Origin: Solirubrobacter sp963837485
Lineage (GTDB): Bacteria; Actinomycetota; Thermoleophilia; Solirubrobacterales; Solirubrobacteraceae
Length of the DNA: 64,000 nt
Assembly: GCA_963837485.1 (NCBI GenBank)
Contig: CAWINP010000015.1
Coordinates: forward strand, 1-64,000
Direction of reading: 5' to 3'
Shown here: positions 50,453 through 61,036 of the stretch, one piece after another
Layout: each line of letters starts with the position of its first letter
Position numbering within the stretch: the first letter of the stretch is position 1
The notes under the pieces: model-generated
Databases searched by the model: none
What the model was told of the DNA's origin: nothing
The model's input: the letters and a program-made list of their open reading frames with translations, nothing else
Made by a program: the position numbers and the translations under genes

Positions 50453-51205
50453 CTACCTGCGGACCAGGTGCGGCACCGAGTAGGAACGACCTCGGCTGCT
50501 TGGGTGACGATGCTCTTCTCGTCCAGTCGAAGAAGCCGCCGGCCGGAAGCCGCGCGCGATCATCCAGGCCGCCAGGACCATCTCCTGCAGAAAAATGGGG
50601 GCGAACAGCAAGTTCTGCGCGGTGGAGTTGACGTCGATGGCCGCGTACAGCGCGAGCACGTCGGCGGCCACGTAGAACGGGATTCCCAAGAAACCCCACA
50701 ACGCGATCCAGCGGGGGACGATGCGCGACCGATAGAGCAGGACGTAGAAGATGACGGCACCAAGGCAGAACACGAGCGTGAGCACGGCGCTGGTGGCCTC
50801 AGAATCGATCATGAGGCTGCCCAGACGCACGCCCGCCGGCGACGCCGTGCCCGGTCCTGCCGACATGACCTCGCCCAGTGGCGCGAGCAGCAGCCAGCCG
50901 ATCGCCAAGACCACGTAGCAGGCCGTCTCGACCGCTCCTCGCACGATCAGGTAGCCGATCGCCAGCACTTCGTCCACCCGACGCAGCAGCGGGAAGAGCA
51001 CGACAGGGACGAACGCGAGCGAGAGCCCCATGACGAGCACGAGCAGCCCGCTCGTCACCACCGCACCGGAGTGCTCCGCGGCGGCGGCCAACGGGTCGCC
51101 GGCGTCACGCACGGGAGCGCCCACGACCTTGCTGAGGACACCGGCCACCGTCCCGGTGATGTACAGGACGCCAGCTGTTGTGGCAGCCGCCTTGTGCTCT
51201 CGCAT
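50453..51205 (-). CDS. DUF4386-type integral membrane protein
   Basis: A 250-residue membrane protein with about six hydrophobic segments. AATTAGVLYITGTVAGVLS near the N-terminus, LLRRVDEVLAIGYLIVRGAV in the middle and LFAPIFLQEMVLAAWMIARG at the end are the landmarks of the DUF4386 family, whose role is unknown. The family normally ends soon after the last helix. Here about 27 extra polar residues follow, perhaps because the stop was lost. I chose ATG 51205 as it gives a short N-terminus before the first helix. Confidence 0.75.
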   Translation of the reverse strand: MREHKAAATTAGVLYITGTVAGVLSKVVGAPVRDAGDPLAAAAEHSGAVVTSGLLVLVMGLSLAFVPVVLFPLLRRVDEVLAIGYLIVRGAVETACYVVLAIGWLLLAPLGEVMSAGPGTASPAGVRLGSLMIDSEATSAVLTLVFCLGAVIFYVLLYRSRIVPRWIALWGFLGIPFYVAADVLALYAAIDVNSTAQNLLFAPIFLQEMVLAAWMIARGFRPAASSTGREEHRHPSSRGRSYSVPHLVRR

Positions 51206-51808
51206 TTGTGGCGACCGTACGGGGCGCACGGCGCGCGGCACATCGGGAGTGCCGTGCGGTTCTGCCTGGGAGATTCTCCGAATCTCAGACCGTAGTCCGC
51301 CCGTGCATCAGGCGGCGGGCGAACACTCGCTCACGTACACGATGCACGCGCCCAGCCTCCGCCCGGGAGACGCTCGCTCCGATGACCAGCAGGGCGCCAC
51401 GCGGCTCGCCGCAATGATCCCGATACCTCGGCACAACGTCGGCAGTGCGTGATGTCCGCCAGAACCGGAGCCGGAAAGCCGTCGCAGTCGCAATCGCCTG
51501 AACGCACGAGCGCCTGACCGCTCACGCGAGAGGCGAACGATCAAGACCCGCGCTGGCGACTCTGGCACACGAGTCGGGTCTAAGCGGTCGCCTCGCCGAT
51601 GATCGCGTGTAGCAGATCAGTGGCGATGCATAGTCCGAACGGGCTGGGCGCCCGGCGGCGGGAGGAGCTGGCGATTGCCTGGGCTGACGTTTCGGGGGCG
51701 GTGGCGGGGCCGGCTCACGTGATCTGTTGCGCTGGGGACAAGTTGCCAACCTCGGGGTCGTGGGCCAGGTCTTTCCGGGTGTATCTGACACGACACGACA
51801 GGATCATC
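51206..51808. other. About 600 bases without a supported gene
   Basis: Between a leftward membrane protein gene and a rightward carboxypeptidase gene. Short open frames on both strands lack conserved features. The last 200 bases before 51809 are rich in G and could form structures, but I see no riboswitch consensus. It must contain the promoters of both divergent genes. Confidence 0.5.
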
Positions 51809-53119
51809 ATGGCCTTCAGGCATGCATTTCGATGGACGACGGCGAAGGGCGCTACAGGGCGGCGGCAAGCGACAGGGGTTGCCGCTGGCGTTGTGTTCGC
51901 CGCGGCGCTGATTGGCCCGGCGGTCGCGAACGCCGGCTGGTCGACCGGGACTGTTGGCGGCGATCACGCTCCGGCGGGGTACGGCAGCGCCCCCACCAAC
52001 GGCGGCGGCGGCGGCGTTCCCGGGGGCGGGGGCGTGCCCGAGCCATCGCTTCCCGAGGTGAGCGCGCAAGCCGCGATCGTCGTTGATCGCGCGACCGGCG
52101 AGGTGCTGGGCGCCAAGAACCCGGACGCTTGGCGAGCGCCGGCCAGCGTTACGAAGATCATGACCGCGCTGATCGCTTCCGAGGCGATCACAGCCGGCGA
52201 GGTGTCACTCTCGGACACGGTCACGATCCCCGCCGACGTGAGCTTCGAGATTTGGGATGCCGATGTTGCGCTCAGGCCCGGCGACACGATCTCTTTGCGG
52301 GATCTGCTCTACATGACGCTCGTGAATTCCGAGGGCGACGCGGCGACCTCGGTCGCGATGCACGTGGGCGGCTACCCGTCGCTGTCGGGCCTGGACGCCC
52401 GGGAGGCGTTCATCGAGCGGATGAACGACCGCGCCGCCGAACTTGGCCTGCGCGACACGAACTTCGTGGACGTCAGCGGCGCCGACCCCGAGGACCTCGG
52501 CCCGTCGCACGACGACCAAGAGGTCGACGACGACCAAGACGTCCCCGGCTATGAGCAATGCACCGACGGCGACCACTTCGACATCGCTGCGTGCGCGCAC
52601 TACTCGACCGCCCGCGACCTGGCGGCGCTCGCGCGCGTCGTGCTCGACGACCCGCTGCTGGCCACGATCGTGAGCACGCCGAGCTGGACGACGACCACCT
52701 GGCGTCGCAGCCACATCTTCAGCAACGCCCCCCTCACCACCGTCCTCATGGACTGGAGTGAGAACAACACCAACCTGCTGCTCCCCGGCCGCTCGCAGGC
52801 CTACGCCTACGCGGGCGCGTATGGCGTCAAGACGGGGACATCGGGCAGGGCGGGCGAGAACCTGGTGTCCGCCGCCACGAACAACCTCAAGCCCGCTCCC
52901 CCGGGCTCGCTCGTCCAAGCGACCCCCGTGGCCGGCACGCTCCCGAAGCGTCCGGGACCGTCGCCGGCCTGGCCCGGCCCGGCCGAGTCTAACGGCACGG
53001 ACCGGGGCGACGTCATCGCGGTGGTGCTCGGATCAGACGACGACAATCCCGCCACCACGGCGGACCGGTTCGTCGACAGCACGATCGTGCTCGACTTCGC
53101 GCTGGGACGCGCGCCGTAG
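51809..53119 (+). CDS. D-alanyl-D-alanine carboxypeptidase-like penicillin-binding protein
   Basis: A 436-residue exported protein of the peptidase S11 (DacA/PBP5) family, which trims peptidoglycan stem peptides. The signal peptide is near residues 19-42 (ATGVAAGVVFAAALIGPAVA). The SxxK motif is in APASVTKIMTALI and the KTG motif in YGVKTGTSGRAGENLV. The second motif, normally SxN (for example PSGNDAA), reads NSEGDAAT, so the Asn is replaced by Gly. An acidic insertion (near DQEVDDDQDVPGYEQC) precedes the third motif. I chose ATG 51809 because it places the signal peptide correctly; the frame is open to 51599. Confidence 0.85.
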   Translation: MAFRHAFRWTTAKGATGRRQATGVAAGVVFAAALIGPAVANAGWSTGTVGGDHAPAGYGSAPTNGGGGGVPGGGGVPEPSLPEVSAQAAIVVDRATGEVLGAKNPDAWRAPASVTKIMTALIASEAITAGEVSLSDTVTIPADVSFEIWDADVALRPGDTISLRDLLYMTLVNSEGDAATSVAMHVGGYPSLSGLDAREAFIERMNDRAAELGLRDTNFVDVSGADPEDLGPSHDDQEVDDDQDVPGYEQCTDGDHFDIAACAHYSTARDLAALARVVLDDPLLATIVSTPSWTTTTWRRSHIFSNAPLTTVLMDWSENNTNLLLPGRSQAYAYAGAYGVKTGTSGRAGENLVSAATNNLKPAPPGSLVQATPVAGTLPKRPGPSPAWPGPAESNGTDRGDVIAVVLGSDDDNPATTADRFVDSTIVLDFALGRAP

Positions 53120-53864
53120 CCCGCTGTTGGTGACCGCTCCGCCGGTAACCCGGACGACCGGCGGAGCGGAGCCGCCCCAGCCCCACGTTCAGTCGGTCCT
53201 CGACAGCGGCGAAGCTGCCGACCCCGCCGCCGTCGCGTCGATGTCAGAAGCGGCAGCGGGGCCCGCCGAAATGTGGCCTCATTCGACGAACTCATCACTT
53301 TGCCCCTCACGGTCCGCCGCAATCGATCAGCCACGGACGCGGTCCAGCGTCAGCTGAGACTCAGGTGTCAAGCATCTACCGAGACAGGACACCGACAAGG
53401 ACGGCTCGCCCGTGAAGGTCTTCTCTACGAACTCAAGGCGGCGGCTTCGCCGCCGCGGCCGGCTGCGCGCGGCTCGCTAGCGCTCGCCGTGCTCGCCGAC
53501 CACCAGGACGAGTACGAGCTCGGGGACGTCGAGGAACCGCTCGGCGATCAGCTCAGTAGGCGCGGCAGGCGGGGCGGCACCGGGTAGCTCCGCCGGTCGT
53601 CGGCGTCAAGAGGACCGCTGCGCGGCGGGCTGCGTCCGGTCCTTCGGACTCCTCTTGACCCCGTCGCCCGCCTCCGCTGACGGGTTGGTCAAGCCGGCTG
53701 CGCCGGTTCTGTCGAGGCACAGCTCGACTACCCGTCCGGGGGAACGGCGGGGGAACGAACCCGTCCAGGGTGCCCGATCGGCTGACCTCCGTTGGCCCGC
53801 GCTCACGGACGACCCTGCGCGACGAAGCACGCCGCGATCCCAGGCGCAGAGCCAATCGTTTAAG
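53120..53864. other. About 745 bases without a supported gene, next to selC
   Basis: No gene with family-like features is visible. An open frame of 104 codons at 53273-53587 on the plus strand has no recognisable domain. The stretch contains the inverted repeat at 53605-53659. Lying at the 3' side of a tRNA gene, this is a plausible place for remnants of integrated DNA. Confidence 0.5.
53605..53659. repeat. Inverted repeat with nested hairpin
   Basis: GTCAAGAGGA (53605-53614) and its exact complement TCCTCTTGAC (53650-53659) flank 35 bases that contain a second hairpin, GTCCG (53634-53638) with CGGAC (53645-53649). It may be a bidirectional terminator between the carboxypeptidase gene and selC, or an element end. 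Confidence 0.6.
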
Positions 53865-53956
53865 CGGAGCGGCGCAGGAATCGGACCTACCCACCGCCGG
53901 GCTACGACGGCTCACCGGTTTTGAAGACCGGCTGGGGCACCAGCCCCGGCCGCTCC
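53865..53956 (-). tRNA. selC: Selenocysteine tRNA, anticodon UCA
   Basis: On the minus strand the sequence folds as a tRNA-Sec. An 8-base-pair acceptor stem GGAGCGGC/GCCGCTCC, characteristic of tRNA-Sec, is perfect. The D-arm is GGGGC-TGGT-GCCCC and the anticodon arm CCGGT-CTTCAAA-ACCGG with anticodon TCA. A long variable arm pairs CCGTCG with CGGCGG. The T-arm is GTAGG-TCCGATT-CCTGC. The discriminator base is G, and CCA is not encoded. It predicts that this organism inserts selenocysteine at UGA. selA, selB and selD are not in the window. Confidence 0.92.
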
Positions 53957-54033
53957 GTCAGGGAGGCTACGGGTGTGCGGGGCCCAAGACCCGCGTAAGC
54001 TTTCGCCAACGCGCGCGTGCGAGAACCCGCCGC

Positions 54034-54858
54034 ATGCCGCTCGCGCCCATCCTGGACATCGCCGACCTCACCCACCGTCGTGCCGCCGCCGAGGCGACGG
54101 CGGACGGGGCCGCGCTGTTCTACGCGTTCGGCAACTTCTGCGCGCTCGCCGCGCGGCCTGAGCTGGAGAGCCTGCGGACGATGAACCGGCTGAAGGGGCG
54201 GCCGCTGGATCAGGTCGGGAGCGTGACGACGACGCCGGAGAAGGCCTCGTCGGTCTTCGACTGGAGCGCTCTGCCCGGGCTCTCGAAGCGGCTCGTGACC
54301 GCCGTGATGAGCGACCTGCACGCTCTTGGGCCGATCGGGTTCCGCGGGCCGGCGGCCGCGCACGTCCCCGACCATCTCACGCAGCGAGACGGCGACGTCC
54401 GCACCGTCCAGCTGATCTCGCCCGGCGACCGGTGCCCGGGCAACGCGCTGGTGGCCGAGACCCTGGAGCGCAGCGGCCAGGAGATGCTCTACATCACCTC
54501 GGCCAACCGCTCGGGCGACGGGTCGGCCGCGCACTGCGAGATGGCCGAGATCCAGCGGGACTTCGGGCGCGAGGAGCGCGTGGTGCTGATCGGGCATCGC
54601 CACGAGGCCTCCAACCGCCGCGCGTATCCGCTCCACCGGCCGTGCTCGACCTCGATCGTCGCGTTCCACCGCGGCGTGCTCACGCTCGAGCGCCACGGCT
54701 CGCTGCATGTGAGCGAGATCCGCAACGTCGCGCTCCGCCGCGGGCTCGCGCTCGCCATCGGCGACGACGCGCACGAGCGGGTGCCGGTCCGCCGGCCGCG
54801 TCCGGCGCTAGCCCGCCGCCGCCGCGTCCAGCGCGGCGCGGCCGAGCTCGCCCGCTGA
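54034..54858 (+). CDS. YrdC/Sua5-domain protein
   Basis: A 274-residue protein of the YrdC/Sua5/YciO family. It has LKGRPLDQVGSVTT near residue 54 in place of the KRPxxxPLSV motif and the family signature ITSANRSGDGSAAH near residue 155. In the family the domain makes threonylcarbamoyl-AMP for tRNA t6A, but YciO-like members may act otherwise. The last about 30 residues are Arg/Ala-rich and overlap the convergent kinase gene by 51 bases, so the natural C-terminus there is less certain. It starts 77 bases from the 5' end of selC on the other strand. Confidence 0.75.
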   Translation: MPLAPILDIADLTHRRAAAEATADGAALFYAFGNFCALAARPELESLRTMNRLKGRPLDQVGSVTTTPEKASSVFDWSALPGLSKRLVTAVMSDLHALGPIGFRGPAAAHVPDHLTQRDGDVRTVQLISPGDRCPGNALVAETLERSGQEMLYITSANRSGDGSAAHCEMAEIQRDFGREERVVLIGHRHEASNRRAYPLHRPCSTSIVAFHRGVLTLERHGSLHVSEIRNVALRRGLALAIGDDAHERVPVRRPRPALARRRRVQRGAAELAR

Positions 54859-55644
54859 CTCAAACCGCGCGGACGCGTCCTTGGCCATCGCCCGCGCGAT
54901 CACCTCGTCGAAGCCGGCCGGCACGTCCGGCGCCACGGCGGTGAGCGTGGGCACCGGCGCCTCGAGGTGCGCGAACATCGTCGCCGCCGACGAGTCGCGC
55001 GGGTACGGGACGCTCCCCGTGAGCGCCTGAAAGAGCATGCAACCGAGCGCGTAGACGTCGGTGCGCGCGTCGATGCCGGACGACAGCAACTGCTCCGGCG
55101 ACGCGTAGTTGCACGTGCCGACGAAGCTCCCCGCCATCGTCAGCTGGACCTTCGAGTTGAGGTTCTTCATCAGGCCGAAGTCGGTCAGGATCGCGAGCTG
55201 CTCGGCGCCCTCGCCCTCCAGGAGCACGTTGGCGGGCTTGACGTCGCGGTGGACGATCCCGCGCGCGTGCGCGGCGTCGAGCCCTCCCGCGACCTGGGCG
55301 ATCAGCTCGGCGGCCCGCAGCGGCGGGAGTCGCTTGCCGTTCGCGAGCAGCCGGTCGAGGGCGGTGCCGTCGATGTAGCGCATGGTCACGTACAGCCGCC
55401 CCTCCTTGGCGCCCGCGCCGTAGACGCGCATCACGTTCGGGTGGTTGATCGACGCCTCGGCCCGGTACTCGCGCTGGAAGCGGATCCGGAACTCGCGGTC
55501 CTGCGAGAGCTCGGGCGAGATCACCTTCAGCGCCACGTCGCGCCCCTCCCACTCGGCGCGGTAGACGACGCCCATGCCGCCGCGCCCGGCCACCGCGCGA
55601 ATCGCGTGCCCGGCGAACGTCTCGCCCACGCCCAGCTCTTCCAT
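54808..55644 (-). CDS. Ser/Thr protein kinase without sensor domain
   Basis: A 278-residue Hanks-type kinase consisting of the catalytic domain only: glycine loop AGRGGMGVVYRAEW near residue 20, the Lys in DVALKVISPEL, HRDVKPANVLLEG, DFGLMKNL, and the APE-like motif YASPEQLLSSGIDARTDVYA. There is no transmembrane or PASTA part, unlike PknB. It lies just downstream of the iron-uptake operon (44-base gap) but may be a separate unit. The substrate is unknown. Confidence 0.92.
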   Translation of the reverse strand: MEELGVGETFAGHAIRAVAGRGGMGVVYRAEWEGRDVALKVISPELSQDREFRIRFQREYRAEASINHPNVMRVYGAGAKEGRLYVTMRYIDGTALDRLLANGKRLPPLRAAELIAQVAGGLDAAHARGIVHRDVKPANVLLEGEGAEQLAILTDFGLMKNLNSKVQLTMAGSFVGTCNYASPEQLLSSGIDARTDVYALGCMLFQALTGSVPYPRDSSAATMFAHLEAPVPTLTAVAPDVPAGFDEVIARAMAKDASARFESAGELGRAALDAAAAG

Positions 55645-55688
55645 GCGTAAGCGTTCGTACCACGGACCGCCGCGCCCGCGCAATGGCC

Positions 55689-58033
<2,345 letters not shown>

Positions 58034-58034
<1 letters not shown>

Positions 58035-59116
58035 CAGTCTTCGAGCGTGATGCCCAGCTGGCCGGCCGCCTGCGAGACCTGGCCGGCGATCGCCTCGGCG
58101 TTGCGCTGCGCCTCGCTGCCCAGCGTGTCGGCGTCGGAGGCCGTGAACTTCTTGCCGCCCTGCTCCTCGTTGAGCAGCCGCTCCGCGAACGCGTGCAGGT
58201 CCTTGAGCGACTTCTCCGTCTGCTGCGCCTGCGCGCCGTCGACGTTCGCGACGCTCGGCTCGATGTTGTCGTAGATGAGGACGATCCCGCCGAGGATGTC
58301 GCGGATGTCGGAGAGCCGCGAGGTCGCGACGAACGCCTTCTCCTGGGCGCCGTCGCCGGCGACGAAGCGCGAGTTCTTCCAGGCCGCGAAGTACTCCGAC
58401 ATGGTCGGCGTCATCACCACGACGGCGGTGAAGGCGTCCTGCAGCGTCGGCTCCCACTTGCGCGCGGCGGCGTCGAGCTCGGCGGCGTTGGTCGCGAAGT
58501 CCCGCGCCGCGGCGACGAGGAAGTCGGCGTCCGGCAGCGCCTCCGGGAACGTGACCTTGCCGTCGCCGTCGAGATCGGGCTGCACGCCCGTGGCGGTGAA
58601 CCTGGGCTCGGTGCCGTAGACGCTCGCCTCGATCAGCAGGAAGAAGTTGCCCGGCTGCTCGAACTTGCGGCCCGCCGGCGTCTCGATCGAGAACGGCACC
58701 GCGTTCTCGGGGTCGGACTTGTCGGCGCCGGCGTCGATGATCACGTCGTAGTCGGCCAGCGAGGGCACGCCCGCGACGACGCCCTCCATCTCCTCATAGT
58801 CGGGGTTGGAGCGCACGTAGTCGTCCTGCAGCCTCTTGACGGCCGCCGTCACCTCGGAGCGCTTGGCCTTCAGCAGCGCCGCGTAGTCGAAGTCGGCGCC
58901 CTTCGCCAGCGCGTAGTAGGCCTCGGCGTCGGCCTGGATCGTCGCCGTGCTCTCCTTCAGGCGCTCGGTGTGCTCGAGCAGGTACGACTTGATCGCGCCC
59001 AGATCGGCGCCGTTGGCCGCGGCCGGCGCCGGCGTGCCGTCGGGCTCGTCGGAGCCGCCACCGCAGGCGGCGAGGGCAAGGGCGGTCACGGCCGCGGTGA
59101 TCAAGACGCGCATCAT
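58034..59116 (-). CDS. Iron-uptake lipoprotein with EF-hand-like loop
   Basis: A 360-residue lipoprotein: signal peptide and lipobox VTALALAACGGG give Cys at about residue 18. The mainly helical mature part resembles EfeM/EfeO-type partners of FTR1 permeases, although I do not see a clear HxxE imelysin motif. The segment DLDGDGKVTFPE near residue 183 is a canonical 12-residue EF-hand loop with all ligand positions filled. Iron-box sequences lie just upstream of its start. The pair with the long FTR1 protein forms one operon. Confidence 0.75.
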
Positions 59117-59144
59117 CGACCTCGTTCGGATTAAGGAGACCCTT

Positions 59145-59203
59145 ATGAGTTAGGGTGCCCGAATTCATATCACGAAGGTCGGAATCACGTTAGGGTCACC
59201 TAA
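59145..59203. promoter_or_regulatory. Two iron-box-like operators between divergent iron genes
   Basis: TCACGTTAGGGTCACCTAA at 59185-59203 agrees at 16 of 19 places with the DmdR/IdeR box of actinobacteria as I recall it, and ends 2 bases before the ATG of the permease at 59206. A weaker relative, GTTAGGGTGCCCGAA at 59149-59163, lies 40 bases to the left, on the side of the lipoprotein gene. TAAGG-AGAC-CCTTA at 59132-59145 is a further palindrome. Iron-dependent repression of both divergent units is predicted. Confidence 0.7.
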
Positions 59204-59205
59204 TC

Positions 59206-60045
59206 ATGTTGCCGAGCTTCGTGATCGGCCTCCGCGAGGGAGTCGAGGCCGCCCTGATCGTCGGGATCATCGCCGGCTTCCTGCGGCAGGAGGGGCGGCG
59301 CGACGCGCTGCGCCCGATGTGGCTCGGCGTCGCCGCGGCCATCGCCATCTGCCTCGCCGCCGGCGCGCTCCTGGAGCTGCTCGACGAGGAGCTTCCCCAG
59401 CGCCAGCAGGAGGGGCTGGAAACCGTCGTCGGCGCCGCCGCGATCGCGATCGTGTCGTTCATGATCGTCTGGATGCGCCGCCACGCGCGCGGCCTGTCCG
59501 GCCAGCTGCGCGCGAGCGCGCGCTCCGCGCTCGCCGCCGGCTCGACCGCCGCGCTCGTCGCGATGGCGTTCTTCGCGGTCATCCGCGAGGGCCTGGAGAC
59601 CGTCGTGTTCCTGCTTGCGGTGCTCCAGAACGCCGACGAGCCGCTCACCGCCGGCGCGGGCGCGCTGCTCGGCATCGCGTGCGCGATCGCCATCGGCTTC
59701 GCTGTCTACTCGGGCGGCGTGCGGATCAACCTGGCGCGCTTCTTCCGGATCACCGGGCTCGTGCTCGTCCTGGTGGCCGCCGGCCTGGTGGCGACGACGC
59801 TCCACACCGCTCACGAGGCCGGCTGGCTGAACGCGGGCCAGGGCCAGGCGCTCGACCTCACGTGGCTGGTGGTCCCGGGCTCGTGGACGTCGGCACTGCT
59901 GACCGGGATGCTCGGCTGGCAGCCACAGCCCACGCACATCGAGCTGATCGGCTATCTCATCTTCCTGATCCCGGCCGCCGGCTACGTCCTGTGGCCGCCC
60001 CGGGCGCGCCTCGGGGCACTGCGCCGGCGCGCGGCTACCGCCTGA
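59206..60045 (+). CDS. EfeU-like FTR1-family iron permease
   Basis: A 279-residue permease of seven membrane helices. The two iron-binding motifs are FVIGLREGVEAALIVGIIAG at the N-terminus and FFAVIREGLETVVFLLAV near residue 124. Length and pattern match the EfeU/FTR1 core without extra domains. ATG 59206 directly follows the iron box, so repressor binding would block transcription start, and translation may be leaderless. This is the second FTR1-type permease of the locus, on the opposite strand from the long one. Its end overlaps the epimerase gene by 11 bases. Confidence 0.9.
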   Translation: MLPSFVIGLREGVEAALIVGIIAGFLRQEGRRDALRPMWLGVAAAIAICLAAGALLELLDEELPQRQQEGLETVVGAAAIAIVSFMIVWMRRHARGLSGQLRASARSALAAGSTAALVAMAFFAVIREGLETVVFLLAVLQNADEPLTAGAGALLGIACAIAIGFAVYSGGVRINLARFFRITGLVLVLVAAGLVATTLHTAHEAGWLNAGQGQALDLTWLVVPGSWTSALLTGMLGWQPQPTHIELIGYLIFLIPAAGYVLWPPRARLGALRRRAATA

Positions 60046-60958
60046 GCAACTCGGCCTCGCGCTCCGCGCTCATGCGCGGCGGGCGGTGCTCGGCGCGCCA
60101 GTCCGGTAGCTCCGGCGCCTCGCGCAGCCACGCGTCGACGTCGGCGATCGTCTCCGCGACCGGCCGGCACCGCAGCCCGGCGGCCTGCGCGCGCTCGGTG
60201 CCGATCCGCCACGTGCCCGCGAACCGCTCCGGCAGCCACAGCGGGAGCTCCGTCCAGGGCTCCACGTCCCCCAGCGCGGCCTCCGCGATCCAGTGCACGC
60301 TCGCATCGCCTTCGAGGATCTCCGCGAACGTCGTCTGCCCGATCGGCGCCGTGCCGTTGAACGCGCCCGCGACGCCGCCTTCGGCGAGGTCGAGCATGAA
60401 CGCCGCGAGGTCGCGCGCGTCGATCAGCTGCAGCTCACGCTCGGCGGGGGCGGGCGCGGGGACGTCGCCGCCGCGGGCGATCCGCTCGCGCCACCACGGC
60501 AGCCTGAACACGTTGTCGTGCGGCCCGACGATCAAACCCGCCCGCACGCTCGCCCACCCACCGGGCCGGACCGCCTCCAGCGCGCGCTCGGCGAGCGCCT
60601 TCTGCTGCCCGTAGTCCTCGCCCTCGGTCCACGTCGGCGAGTCCTCGTCCACCGGCTTGTCCGGCCAGTCGGGGTAGACGTTGCAGCTCGACACGAAGAC
60701 GTAGTGGCCGGCGTCGAGCCGGGCCGACTCGGTGACGTGCTCGCTCCGGTAGCCCGACGTGTCGAGGATCGCATCCCACGCGCGGCCGCGCAGCGGCGCC
60801 ATGTCGGCGCGGTCGCCGCGGACGTGCTCGGCCTCGGGAAACAGCTCTGCGCCGTGGATGCCGCGCGTGTAGAGCGTCAGCTCATGCCCGCGGGCGAGCG
60901 CCTCGGCGGCCACATGGCGGCCGAGGAAGATCGTGCCGCCGAGGATCAGGATCCGCAT
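60035..60958 (-). CDS. NAD-dependent epimerase/dehydratase family protein
   Basis: A 307-residue short-chain dehydrogenase of the extended (sugar-nucleotide epimerase-like) type. The N-terminal MRILILGGTIFLGRHVAAEA contains the GxxGxxG-like dinucleotide motif, VFVSSCNVYPDWP holds the Ser, and EDYGQQKALAERAL has the YxxxK active-site pair near residue 122. The substrate is not evident. It diverges from the membrane protein gene that follows. Confidence 0.87.
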   Translation of the reverse strand: MRILILGGTIFLGRHVAAEALARGHELTLYTRGIHGAELFPEAEHVRGDRADMAPLRGRAWDAILDTSGYRSEHVTESARLDAGHYVFVSSCNVYPDWPDKPVDEDSPTWTEGEDYGQQKALAERALEAVRPGGWASVRAGLIVGPHDNVFRLPWWRERIARGGDVPAPAPAERELQLIDARDLAAFMLDLAEGGVAGAFNGTAPIGQTTFAEILEGDASVHWIAEAALGDVEPWTELPLWLPERFAGTWRIGTERAQAAGLRCRPVAETIADVDAWLREAPELPDWRAEHRPPRMSAEREAELLRR

Positions 60959-61036
60959 GGATACGCAACCTAGCAGTTGCGAATCGCGGCTCTAGCCGCC
61001 GCGCCGCCCTCGCGGCCGGTACGGTCGGCGGCGCGG

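Noticed and set aside
51600..51808. A riboswitch (c-di-AMP or similar) before the carboxypeptidase gene
   Set aside because: The stretch is G-rich and could fold, but I do not find the conserved core sequences of the known classes.
53273..53587. A 104-codon plus-strand frame near selC
   Set aside because: It has no recognisable domain, no good ribosome binding site and low-complexity parts, so I leave it as non-coding.
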